A DNA stretch of 64,000 bases. Origin: Bacteroidota bacterium. GTDB lineage: Bacteria; Bacteroidota; Bacteroidia; Palsa-965. The notes beneath the pieces were generated by a model, which was given only the letters and a program-made list of their open reading frames with translations, did not search any database and was not told the DNA's origin. The first letter of the stretch is position 1. The number at the start of each line of letters is the position of its first letter. A program made the position numbers and the translations under genes. Shown piece by piece: positions 36,459-44,031 of this stretch. The stretch spans positions 160,267 to 224,266 of the forward strand of contig JADBYT010000019.1 of assembly GCA_020402865.1 (NCBI GenBank), read 5' to 3'.

Positions 36459-37235
36459 TTAATCTTTAATCGCTTTCCACTTGTACCACGCAAATCCGCC
36501 AAGCAGGAAGCCAGCCGAAAACAAATAGGGAAGCGCATGCAGGTGAAAATATTTTCCTGCACTTACCTGCTCCTGCACAAATTCGAGTGCCGGCCACGTG
36601 TAGGGAAGAAATGCGCCATACTCCCACTGCAAGGCAATGAGTGCCGATACAAACAATGCGATGCCAATTCCGGCCGGTACAAGAAAATTGCGGAGCAGCA
36701 TACTCAGCACAAACTGCAGCGAAATTACCGGTAAGGCAGCCAGCATGAGTTTGCCGCTGCGGGCAACATAACGGGCGGTAAACAAACTGTCTTCCGGCAC
36801 AATAGCATCCTCTATAATGCCCACCGGTAAAACAGCACTCAGCCAGATGCCCGCCGTAAACACCAGCCAGAACAGCGCCGCCAGAAACAATACCACCAGC
36901 AGTTTGCCTGTAAACAGCATGAGCAGCGGCACCGGTTGCCAGTGCATGAGCCGCCAGCCGCCGTTTCCGTGTTCGGTTTGAAAAAGCATGCTGATGATAA
37001 AAATGATGCCGAGCGGAAGCAAAAACATATTCATAAACTGCCAGCAATTTTCCGAATAGCCCTGCCAGAACTGAGCTGAATGGGTGTGCGCTGCGAAATT
37101 TTTGCTTTGCACAAAGGCTTCAATCAGTTTAATAACCGGTATAAACAGCGCTCCGGCTATGGTGAGCCAAAGTGCGGGACTACGGCGCAGTTTAAGCCAT
37201 TCGGCGGCGAGGGTGTGGAAAAAGAGTGCGGCCAT
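36459..37235 (-). CDS. ABC transporter permease (ABC-2 type)
   Basis: 258 aa with six predicted membrane helices (LWLTIAGALFIPVIKLIEAF, FMNMFLLPLGIIFIISMLF, LLVVLFLAALFWLVFTAGIW, LVPAGIGIALFVSALIAL and others). The first 20 residues (MAALFFHTLAAEWLKLRRSP) are typical of ABC-2 permeases that pair with BcrA-like ATPases. With the adjacent ATPase (6 bp gap) it should form an exporter, often for peptides or antibiotics. The LytS/LytTR pair downstream is a likely regulator. Confidence 0.85.
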   Translation of the reverse strand: MAALFFHTLAAEWLKLRRSPALWLTIAGALFIPVIKLIEAFVQSKNFAAHTHSAQFWQGYSENCWQFMNMFLLPLGIIFIISMLFQTEHGNGGWRLMHWQPVPLLMLFTGKLLVVLFLAALFWLVFTAGIWLSAVLPVGIIEDAIVPEDSLFTARYVARSGKLMLAALPVISLQFVLSMLLRNFLVPAGIGIALFVSALIALQWEYGAFLPYTWPALEFVQEQVSAGKYFHLHALPYLFSAGFLLGGFAWYKWKAIKD

Positions 37236-37241
37236 AGTTGC

Positions 37242-38141
37242 TTACTGTGTGAGTTGGATGAAAACCGATTCGAGATCGCCGGGGGCGGGGGCGAGGTGAA
37301 ATACGCTTATGCCGGCCGCATGCAGCTGCGCGTTGAAGGCGGCAAGTTGTTCGCGGGGGCAGTGGGTTAGTTGCAGTATTTCGCCCTGCTGTGTGGCTGT
37401 AAGTCCGGCAGCGGCGGCAATTTCCAGCGCGCGGCGGTTGTCTGATGTTTCGGCTATGGCGTGGTTGCTGCTGCGGCTGTGCAGCTCACTCACCGGTCCC
37501 TGAAAAAGCAGTTTGCCCTGATGCAGTACACCGGCGTGTGTGGCTAATTTGTCTATTTCGGCCAGCAAATGGCTTGAAACCACAATGGTAATGCCGGTTT
37601 CGCGGTTCAGTTGCCGCAGCAGGCCGCGCAGGTCAATAATGCCGCCTGGATCGAGCCCGTTTGTAGGCTCGTCTAAAATAAGAAGCTGCGGATTGTGCAG
37701 CAGCGCGGCGGCAATGCCCAGTCGTTGTTTCATGCCCAGCGAAAACTGCGACACTTTCTTGTGGCCGGTGTGTGCAAGGCCGGTAATTTCAAGCACTTCG
37801 GCAATGCTGCTTTGCGGCACGCGGCGCAGTTGCTGCAGCACACGCAGGTTTTCGGCTGCCGTGAGCCGGGGATAATACGCCGGCGATTCTATCAACGCGC
37901 CGGTGTGCTGCAAAACCTTCAACCGGTGTTGTTTCAACTCATCGCCCAGCACGCGTATGCTGCCGCTGTAACGGTTTACAAGGCCCAGCAACAGGCGCAG
38001 CACGGTGGTTTTGCCGGCACCGTTCTGCCCCAGAAAGCCGTATATGCTTCCTGCCGGCACACGCAGGTTGAGCTGGTCGGGAATACATATCCCTTTACCA
38101 AACCGGTGTGTGAGGGCATGTGTTTCAATGGCAAACTCCAT
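37242..38141 (-). CDS. ABC transporter ATP-binding protein (BcrA-like)
   Basis: 299 aa from ATG 38141; a TTG six codons earlier lies inside a TTACTTTG promoter element and is not favoured. Motifs: Walker A GQNGAGKTT, signature FSLGMKQR, Walker B LLILDEPTNGLDP, and the H-loop in VVSSHLL. The C-terminal 80 residues form the extra domain common to BcrA/CcmA-like subunits. It powers the adjacent ABC-2 permease. The signature is LGMKQ in place of SGGQ, usual in this subgroup. Confidence 0.93.
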   Translation of the reverse strand: MEFAIETHALTHRFGKGICIPDQLNLRVPAGSIYGFLGQNGAGKTTVLRLLLGLVNRYSGSIRVLGDELKQHRLKVLQHTGALIESPAYYPRLTAAENLRVLQQLRRVPQSSIAEVLEITGLAHTGHKKVSQFSLGMKQRLGIAAALLHNPQLLILDEPTNGLDPGGIIDLRGLLRQLNRETGITIVVSSHLLAEIDKLATHAGVLHQGKLLFQGPVSELHSRSSNHAIAETSDNRRALEIAAAAGLTATQQGEILQLTHCPREQLAAFNAQLHAAGISVFHLAPAPGDLESVFIQLTQ

Positions 38142-38242
38142 CGCTTGTGTTTTGTGCAAAGTAAGACACAGGTTCGCGCTGCAGCAACTCTAATCAGCCA
38201 ACCGGGTGTTTTTGTCTGCAAAATGCCGGTCGGGCCAAAAAC

Positions 38243-38276
38243 AAAAATTGCCCCGGGAGGCTTCGGGGCAATTTTT
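38243..38276. terminator. Terminator hairpin
   Basis: Stem AAAAATTGCCCCG/CGGGGCAATTTTT (13 bp) with A and T tracts on both sides. It ends the ssb-like transcript at 38304 and may insulate the ABC gene. Confidence 0.85.
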
Positions 38277-38303
38277 GCGGTTTGCATGTACGGTTGAGGT
38301 GGG

Positions 38304-38702
38304 TTAATCCATCAGCTCAATCATGTCTTCGTTTGTACGCGGACGGCTGCATTTTTTCTCCACCCAGAATTCGTGCGCTTCCATTTCCATGATGTGAAAC
38401 ATACGGTTATCATCACGCACATAGTTGCGGCTTACCAGCATACCGCTGAAACCGGCGCGGTCGCCTTTGCGGAGCATACTTACCACATCATTCACCATAT
38501 CGCCCTGAATATGAATGCGGAACCAGTAGCGTTCCTTGCGGCCGTTTATCATGTGGTGCTGTACAATAGTGAGGCACACAATCTGTGTACCGTCGCGCAG
38601 TGCCATCGGACGCGGATCGGCCGAGAGATTGCCCGAAAGGATAGCGGTATTGTGAATAACGGGCGAAATTCGGGGCTGTGTGTTGGGTAAGTGAGTGTTC
38701 AT
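38304..38702 (-). CDS. Single-stranded DNA-binding protein-like, paralog 4
   Basis: 132 aa OB-fold. It starts with a short extension (MNTHLPNTQPRISPV), then NTAILSGNLSADPRPM, the strand IVCLTIVQHHMINGRKERYWF and GDRAGFSGMLVSRNYV, matching SSB. It ends with EDMIELMD, an acidic tail lacking the classic DDDIPF tip. It is the last of four tandem ssb-like genes. Its spacing from the next paralog is about 106 bp of AT-rich sequence. Confidence 0.78.
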   Translation of the reverse strand: MNTHLPNTQPRISPVIHNTAILSGNLSADPRPMALRDGTQIVCLTIVQHHMINGRKERYWFRIHIQGDMVNDVVSMLRKGDRAGFSGMLVSRNYVRDDNRMFHIMEMEAHEFWVEKKCSRPRTNEDMIELMD

Positions 38703-38797
38703 GTTAAGAAATGATATAAATAATGAATAAGAAAAGAGTAAACGAGTAAAGTGAAAAAATGAAACAGATAAAAATGTAAACGTGCTTGCTGAGTTAA

Positions 38798-38819
38798 AGG
38801 CCGGAAAATTAACCGGCCT
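38798..38819 (-). terminator. Hairpin overlapping the stop of ssb paralog 3
   Basis: Inverted repeat AGGCCGG/CCGGCCT (38798-38804, 38813-38819) with the TTA/TAA stop at 38809 in its loop. A related hairpin covers the stop of paralog 2. Confidence 0.6.
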
Positions 38820-39165
38820 GTTTCACGGATGCGGGTTCGGTGAAAAACTCCTTTGCCACAATTTCATAAACCTGATGGGTCTTGCCGCCAGGATCGGTAT
38901 AAACGCGGTTGATGAGTTTGCCTTTTACGTTTACCAGTGTGCCTTTTTGCAGCACTTCCATCATTTGCACCGCCATTTCTTCCCAGGCCAGCACGGTGTA
39001 CCAGCTGGTGTTTTTGGCTGAATTGCGGAAGTAATGCTGTGCCATTGAAAAGCGCACTACTTTTTTTCCGTTTTTGGTTTCAATCAGTTCGGGATCGTTG
39101 CCCAGGTGACCGTTAATTTCAATGTAATTGATGCGTTTTACTTTGGCTTTTGCTTGATTTTCCAT
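38809..39165 (-). CDS. Single-stranded DNA-binding protein-like, paralog 3
   Basis: 118 aa from ATG 39165; the upstream in-frame extension to 39306 overlaps the previous gene region and is unlikely. OB-fold pattern: INYIEINGHLGNDPELIETK, VVRFSMAQHYFRNSAKNTSWY, VNVKGKLINRVY, and the ending ASVKQAG. It aligns visibly with paralog 2 (39239), including the last residues QAG and the sequence around the stop codon, indicating tandem duplication. It has no acidic C-terminal tail, so it may not recruit the usual SSB partners. Confidence 0.85.
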   Translation of the reverse strand: MENQAKAKVKRINYIEINGHLGNDPELIETKNGKKVVRFSMAQHYFRNSAKNTSWYTVLAWEEMAVQMMEVLQKGTLVNVKGKLINRVYTDPGGKTHQVYEIVAKEFFTEPASVKQAG

Positions 39166-39227
39166 TTGTGTAAGTGTAAGAGGCTCTAAGAGTGAAAATG
39201 AATGAATAAAATTAGATTTCAGTGTGC

Positions 39228-39253
39228 AGCAGCCGGAATTAACCGGCCTGCTG
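39228..39253 (-). terminator. Hairpin overlapping the stop of ssb paralog 2
   Basis: CAGCAG-CCGG pairs with CCGG-C-CTGCTG around the stop codon; the core CCGGAATTAACCGGCCTG is shared with the hairpin at 38798-38819 apart from two inserted A. Confidence 0.5.
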
Positions 39254-39598
39254 AAGTTCGTGCACATTAGCGGTAGTGAAACTGCTTGCCACAATTTCAA
39301 GTGCATAGCGTGTTTTGCCTGCCGGGTCAGGATACTCGCGGCTTTGGAGGCGGCCTTTAAACGTAACCATATCGCCTTTGCGAAGCTGGTTCACCATGCT
39401 TTCAGCCAGATCTTCCCAGCCAATTACATAATACCAGCTTACCTGTTTTCCGTTGCTGGTATAGGTGTTTTGTGCCAGCGAAACACGCACTTTTTTGTGA
39501 CCGCTTTTGGTGGTAATCAGTTCAGGATCGCTGCCCAGATGACCGTTAATTTCTACGTTGTTGATGCGGGTAAAGCCTGTTTTGGTTTGAGTGTCCAT
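39239..39598 (-). CDS. Single-stranded DNA-binding protein-like, paralog 2
   Basis: 119 aa from ATG 39598 (MDTQTKTGFTRINNVEING). OB-fold strands: NGHLGSDPELITTKSGHKKV, RVSLAQNTYTSNGKQVSWYY, MVTFKGRLQSREYPDPAGK, ending VHELQQAG. It lies between paralogs 3 and 1 on the minus strand with separate AT-rich leaders. The lack of a Gly-rich linker and of the DDDIPF tip marks it as a non-canonical SSB, possibly a plasmid- or phage-derived duplicate that stayed in the chromosome. Confidence 0.85.
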   Translation of the reverse strand: MDTQTKTGFTRINNVEINGHLGSDPELITTKSGHKKVRVSLAQNTYTSNGKQVSWYYVIGWEDLAESMVNQLRKGDMVTFKGRLQSREYPDPAGKTRYALEIVASSFTTANVHELQQAG

Positions 39599-39753
39599 GT
39601 AAATTGTAAGTGTGAAAGGATGAATAATTGAAAAGAGTAAATGAATAAACGGGTGAATTGAAAAGTTAAGGGTGAGAAACACTGTGCCGCACTTGGCAGC
39701 ATTGAATGGGTGAATGTAAATGTGGTTTGTGTATCGGGCGTTATCCGCCTCTG

Positions 39754-40122
39754 TCAGCTGGCCCAGCGCAGTTGAAGCTGGTCGGGATGTTCGGGATTTT
39801 CCTTTTTCAGCCAGAACTGATCGGCCAGAATTTCGGTAACACGATACGTAATGTTGTGTTTTCCTTCAAACTCACGGGTATTGAGTTTACCGCGAAAGCC
39901 TACAAAATCGCCTTTACTGATTTTCTGTACCGCCACAGCCGCCAGTTCATTCCAGAGTACAATGGTGTACCAGTGTGTGCGGCGCTGTCCGTTGGGTGCT
40001 ACCGTGTGGTGTGCAATCGGAAGCCTTGCTACCTGCTGTCCGTTTTCGAGTTTTTTGATTACCGGTACAATCGCTGCAAATCCGGTAATTGTAACTTCAT
40101 TTTCGCTTGTGATCTTGTTCAT
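39754..40122 (-). CDS. Single-stranded DNA-binding protein-like, paralog 1
   Basis: 122 aa from ATG 40122 (MNKITSENEVTITGFAA); the frame reads upstream to 40281 but crosses the promoter. Core strands: VTITGFAAIVPVIKKLENGQ, VARLPIAHHTVAPNGQRRTH, and VGFRGKLNTREFEGKHNITY. It is the most divergent member in its central region. It ends with PDQLQLRWAS, no acidic tip. It is first in the series; an expected promoter with TTG, 21 bp, CACCTTTG lies 127 bp upstream. Confidence 0.82.
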   Translation of the reverse strand: MNKITSENEVTITGFAAIVPVIKKLENGQQVARLPIAHHTVAPNGQRRTHWYTIVLWNELAAVAVQKISKGDFVGFRGKLNTREFEGKHNITYRVTEILADQFWLKKENPEHPDQLQLRWAS

Positions 40123-40248
40123 ACGATGCTTGCTTGAAAAAATGTAACGTGAAAAAATAAGTAACAGAAAAAAAGAACGTTGAATCCGTGTGTCTTGCAA
40201 ACCTGCTGCCTGTACTGTTCCGGAAAGCAGTCCGATTGTTTCGACGGT

Positions 40249-40280
40249 GCAAAGGTGTGGCGGGTTTTTGAGTGAATGCA
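40249..40280 (-). promoter_or_regulatory. Promoter before the ssb cluster
   Basis: Minus strand: TTG, a 21-bp spacer, CACCTTTG at 40249-40256 (one base off TAnnTTTG). It gives a leader of about 120 bases before ATG 40122. The 40123-40479 stretch holds no gene. Confidence 0.5.
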
Positions 40281-40306
40281 AGTTTTAAGCGTTTACTTTC
40301 GACAAT

Positions 40307-40320
40307 AAACGTTTGTAAAC
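40307..40320. promoter_or_regulatory. Overlapping AAACGTTT/GTTTGTAAAC palindromes
   Basis: AAACGTTT at 40307-40314 and GTTTGTAAAC at 40311-40320, about 50 bp upstream of the ssb promoter -7. They may be an operator for the cluster; no direct evidence. Confidence 0.35.
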
Positions 40321-40479
40321 GATTGTACGATATTTATTTTGTTGAAATACAGGTGTATATGATTTTTTGTGGGGCAGCGTTTTTTATTGAAAAAAATAGC
40401 TGTGTATGGAAAAAGATGCATGTTGAGACGATAACTTTGGGAAAATAAGGGATCAGTTCCACTCAATTTTCATCTTCAC

Positions 40480-40830
40480 ATGCGTCAATACCTTCAATAT
40501 TTCTATTTGCTGTTAGCACTGGCTGGCGGCGGCATTACATTTTATTTCGTGTTGCAGGGTATGATGGAGCACCACGGAAAATTTGATGTGGCGGAGTTTG
40601 TGCGCAGCACGTGGACAGACAATCCTTACGCGCGCAGCCTTACGTTTGATTTCTGGACGGGGGCAGTGGCAGGTACGTTTTTTGTTATGGTTGAAGGCAT
40701 GCGTTTAAAGATGAGGCGCTGGTGGATTTTTGTGCTACTTATATTTGGAGTAGGATTTGCATTCGGATTTCCCTTATTTTTGTACTCGCGTGAGCGGTTG
40801 TTACGGCTGCGCAACCCCGAAAACGCATAA
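40480..40830 (+). CDS. DUF2834 membrane protein
   Basis: 116 aa with three membrane helices: FYLLLALAGGGITFYFVLQG, FWTGAVAGTFFVMVEGMRL, and WWIFVLLIFGVGFAFGFPLFLY. The sequence has the DUF2834 layout: short N-terminus, 'ARSLTFDFWTGAVAG' middle and 'FPLFLYSRERLL' end. The family is widespread and uncharacterised. It precedes the RNA ligase gene by 34 bp and may share its transcript, although the two have no obvious common function. Confidence 0.8.
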   Translation: MRQYLQYFYLLLALAGGGITFYFVLQGMMEHHGKFDVAEFVRSTWTDNPYARSLTFDFWTGAVAGTFFVMVEGMRLKMRRWWIFVLLIFGVGFAFGFPLFLYSRERLLRLRNPENA

Positions 40831-40864
40831 TTAATTCAGTACTAACCCCCAATCTATTATTATT

Positions 40865-41881
40865 GTGAGAAAACTTGCAAGTATCCAGCGCATTAAAGCG
40901 CTGGAACCGATTGATGGCGCTGATGCCATTGAAAAAGCCACCGTACTCGGCTGGCAATTAGTTGTAAAAAAGGGCGAATTCAATCCCGGTGATCTGATGG
41001 TATATTGCGAAATTGACAGTCAGATGCCTAACCGTCCGGAATTTGAGTTTCTGCGTCCGCGCGGTATGCGCATCAGAACCGTGCGTTTGCGCGGACAGAT
41101 TTCTCAAGGTATATGCTTTCCGCTTTCGATATTGCCAGAGGGATTTGAAATTACCGAAGATGCAGATTGTACCGATGTGCTTGGAATAACGAAATACGAA
41201 CCACCCATTCCAGCCTGTCTGGGTGGTGTGGCCAAAGGACGTTTCCCTTCGTTTATTCCCAAAACCGACGAAACCCGCGTGCAGGTGTTGCAAAACATGC
41301 TGAATACCTGCAAGGGAACGTCATGCTACATTACCGAAAAGCTGGACGGCAGTTCGGCTACGTACTTTGTTAACAACGGTGAGTTTGGTGTATGCAGCAA
41401 AAACCTCGAATTGCTCGAAGATGCTACAAATAGTTTTTGGAAAGTAGCGCGTGAATTGAATATTGAGCAGAAAATCCGTTCGCTGGGCAAAAACTTTGCG
41501 CTTCAGGGCGAGCTTATCGGCGAAAGCATTCAGAGTAATAAACTTCGTCTGCGAGGGCAAACCGTTCGCTTTTTCAATGCGTTTGATATAGACACGCACA
41601 GCTACCTTAGTTTTCAGGAACTTACTCATTTGTTCAAACAACTTGAACTTGAAATGGTTCCTGTACTTTCCGAAAACTATACGCTCGAAAACGACATTGA
41701 TGCCATTGTAAAAATGGCCACCGTAAAAAGCAGAATAGCTCCCGATGTGTGGGCCGAAGGAATTGTGATCCGTCCGCTTACCGAAACCTGCAATTCCTTT
41801 CTGGCGAATGAGAAAATGCAGGGTGGCCGCTTTACATTCAAAGCCATCAACCCTGAATTTTTGATTAAGTTTGGCGAGTAA
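40865..41881 (+). CDS. RNA ligase (Rnl5/DraRnl-like, ATP-dependent)
   Basis: 338 aa. The start is GTG at 40865. The N-terminal module (1-110) is OB-like and shows RKLASIQRIKALEPIDGADA. The nucleotidyltransferase domain begins near 120. Motif I is EKLDGSS, with the lysine AMP-acceptor Lys159, followed by motif III FALQGELIGESIQSNKL, motif IV WAEGIVIRP and motif V FKAINPEFLIK. The order OB first, ligase second is the Deinococcus Rnl5 type, which seals nicks with an RNA 3'-OH. It follows the DUF2834 gene and sits next to the ssb cluster. Its biological role is unknown in most bacteria. Confidence 0.85.
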   Translation: MRKLASIQRIKALEPIDGADAIEKATVLGWQLVVKKGEFNPGDLMVYCEIDSQMPNRPEFEFLRPRGMRIRTVRLRGQISQGICFPLSILPEGFEITEDADCTDVLGITKYEPPIPACLGGVAKGRFPSFIPKTDETRVQVLQNMLNTCKGTSCYITEKLDGSSATYFVNNGEFGVCSKNLELLEDATNSFWKVARELNIEQKIRSLGKNFALQGELIGESIQSNKLRLRGQTVRFFNAFDIDTHSYLSFQELTHLFKQLELEMVPVLSENYTLENDIDAIVKMATVKSRIAPDVWAEGIVIRPLTETCNSFLANEKMQGGRFTFKAINPEFLIKFGE

Positions 41882-41901
41882 GCCGCGATTTACTTCCACT
41901 A

Positions 41902-41936
41902 AAAAGCCCGCCTCAGAAACCTGAGCGCGGGCTTTT
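41902..41936. terminator. Bidirectional terminator
   Basis: Stem AAAAGCCCGC/GCGGGCTTTT with inner CTCAG/CTGAG. It separates the RNA ligase gene from the convergent T9SS gene. Confidence 0.88.
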
Positions 41937-41958
41937 CGTTATTGGTGTGCGGAGAATC

Positions 41959-42795
41959 TTAATTCATCTTCATAAAGCGGCGGATGGCTGTTTTTCCGTC
42001 GCTTTCAAACTGCAGGAAATATACGCCCTGCGGCAAAGTGCTGATGTCGATGCTTGTGCCTGAGTTTGTAAACTCGTCGAACTTGATTTCATTCACACGG
42101 CGGCCATCAAGGCTGATGAGTGTGAGGGTGGTGGCACCAAAACTGCGGCCTGCATTTACGGTAATTTCGGTTTGGGCAGGTACAGGATAAACAACCAGCG
42201 CAGCCAGTTCAGGAGCCTCGGTTACTGATGAAAGATCGGGCTGGATGGGACCGGTGTTGCTGAGTGTAACCAGATCGCCGCTGCTGTTGGTTTGGTTATT
42301 GGTGGCGTTGAATGCACCGTAAATAGTAACCGGGCCGCTAGCTGAGGCAGGAGCGGTCCAGTTCCATGTCCAGGTTTTGGTATTTGAAGGTGCAGATGTG
42401 CCGGCAGCGCGGTGGGTGATGTATTTTCCCGAACTCTGTGTTTGCGTTTCGGTTGCATTGGTAGCCGTAAAGCTACCCACCTGCGTGCCGTTACCATCCT
42501 GCGGAGTAGCCTGAAAGCCGTATTTTATGCTGTTTGAAGCGGCAAATGTGGCGGTGATCTGATAAGTAGATCCGGGTGTGTAACCGGTAGCCGGAATGTT
42601 GTGGGTAATAATCCCCTGCTGGTTGGAAGGCGTACCCGAGTGGCAGCCTGTGCAGGTGCCGCCATTATTATCGCCCGGAGCACCGGAACGACCAATGGGT
42701 GAACCACTGGTATTGGAAATGGCCGGCTGTATGCCTACAAATGCCACGATACCACAAACAAGAGCGGTAGATAGGAGAAGTACTTTTTTTATCAT
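41959..42795 (-). CDS. T9SS-targeted choice-of-anchor V protein with CxxCH site
   Basis: 278 aa: signal peptide (LSTALVCGIVAF), a short Ser/Gly/Asn-rich part with CTGCH (C48, C51, H52), a beta-sandwich (60-185, ITATFAASNSIKYGFQATP), and a T9SS type A C-terminal domain (210-278: VVYPVPAQTEITV, LDGRRV, LPQGVYFLQFE). This is the layout of the 'choice-of-anchor V' family, where the CxxCH is usually conserved and may bind heme. It would be exported through the outer membrane and attached to the surface. No cytochrome maturation genes are near. Confidence 0.8.
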   Translation of the reverse strand: MIKKVLLLSTALVCGIVAFVGIQPAISNTSGSPIGRSGAPGDNNGGTCTGCHSGTPSNQQGIITHNIPATGYTPGSTYQITATFAASNSIKYGFQATPQDGNGTQVGSFTATNATETQTQSSGKYITHRAAGTSAPSNTKTWTWNWTAPASASGPVTIYGAFNATNNQTNSSGDLVTLSNTGPIQPDLSSVTEAPELAALVVYPVPAQTEITVNAGRSFGATTLTLISLDGRRVNEIKFDEFTNSGTSIDISTLPQGVYFLQFESDGKTAIRRFMKMN

Positions 42796-43009
42796 AGCGA
42801 CGTTTTTTTGTTGAGCTGACCAAAAATAGGCAGATTTATTTGTATCTACATGGACAAATGAATGTTTTACTGGTATTTATTTGGTCAGCCAGGTATTAAT
42901 TTGCTGTTAATAACCGCTATGAAAAGAACTAAAGCCTTGCCGGAAGCGGATTTTAGCTTCCTCGTTTTTATTTCGTACAGAAATAAAACACAGATCAGCG
43001 GGCATTTGT

Positions 43010-43017
43010 TATTTTTG
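43010..43017 (+). promoter_or_regulatory. -7 element of sucD
   Basis: TATTTTTG, exact match, 40 bp before ATG 43058; no clear -33. Confidence 0.5.
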
Positions 43018-43057
43018 CCCGTTCAGTTTTAACAAAGCACTTAACCAAACTTCAGAT

Positions 43058-43942
43058 ATGGGCGTTCTCGTCAGCAAAAACTCGAAAGTTATTGTACAGG
43101 GCTTCACCGGAAGCGAAGGTACTTTTCATGCCGGACAGATGATTGAATTCGGTACCAATGTGGTAGGCGGCGTTACGCCGGGCAAAGGCGGCACCTCGCA
43201 CCTCGATCGTCCGGTATTTAATACGGTATCTGATGCCGTAAAGGCAACCGGAGCCGATGTGTCTATCATTTTCGTGCCCCCGGCTTTTGCTGCCGATGCA
43301 ATTATGGAAGCTGCCGATGCAGGTATAAAAGTAATTGTGTGCATCACCGAAGGCATTGCCGTGAAAGACATGGTGGCTGCAAAAGAATACCTCCGTGGCC
43401 GCGATGTGCGCCTGATCGGGCCCAACTGTCCCGGCGTAATTACTGCCGGCGAAGCCAAAGTAGGCATCATGCCCGGCTTCGTATTTAAGAAAGGAACTGT
43501 GGGTATCGTGTCTAAATCAGGCACACTTACATATGAAGCGGCCGACCAGATTGCCAAAGCCGGTCTTGGCGTTACCACCGCAATTGGTATTGGCGGCGAT
43601 CCGATTATTGGCACCACAACCCGCGAAGCTGTGGAACTGCTCATGAACGATCCCGAAACCGAAGGCATTGTAATGATCGGCGAAATTGGCGGCGGACTCG
43701 AAGCCGAAGCAGCACGCTGGATTAAGGAAAACGGTAACAAAAAGCCTGTGGTTGGCTTTATTGCCGGCCGCACCGCACCCAAAGGCCGCACCATGGGCCA
43801 CGCCGGTGCCATTGTAGGCGGCGCAGAAGATACAGCCGAAGCCAAAATGGCCATTATGCGCGAATGCGGCCTGCACGTGGTTGAATCGCCCGCGCAGATT
43901 GGTAAAACCATGGCGCAGGTGCTGGGCAAGGTTACCGCATAA
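43058..43942 (+). CDS. sucD: Succinyl-CoA synthetase (ADP-forming) alpha subunit
   Basis: 294 aa. CoA-binding N-terminal domain: [30 protein letters not shown] and [20 protein letters not shown] and [14 protein letters not shown] follow, and the phospho-His is in [10 protein letters not shown]. It carries out substrate-level phosphorylation in the TCA cycle. The beta subunit gene (sucC) is not in this window, so the two are unlinked here. The start has a usual spacing from the -7 element. Confidence 0.97.
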   Translation: MGVLVSKNSKVIVQGFTGSEGTFHAGQMIEFGTNVVGGVTPGKGGTSHLDRPVFNTVSDAVKATGADVSIIFVPPAFAADAIMEAADAGIKVIVCITEGIAVKDMVAAKEYLRGRDVRLIGPNCPGVITAGEAKVGIMPGFVFKKGTVGIVSKSGTLTYEAADQIAKAGLGVTTAIGIGGDPIIGTTTREAVELLMNDPETEGIVMIGEIGGGLEAEAARWIKENGNKKPVVGFIAGRTAPKGRTMGHAGAIVGGAEDTAEAKMAIMRECGLHVVESPAQIGKTMAQVLGKVTA

Positions 43943-43966
43943 CACAATCAACAATTGTTGAAAAAC

Positions 43967-43997
43967 AAAGAAGAGCAGCCGCAAACTGCTCTTCTTT
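43967..43997 (+). terminator. Terminator of sucD
   Basis: Stem GAAGAGCAG/CTGCTCTTC with flanking A and T tracts, 25 bp past the sucD stop. Confidence 0.85.
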
Positions 43998-44031
43998 TCT
44001 TTTGCTCCCGGCGGTAACTTTACACCTGCTT

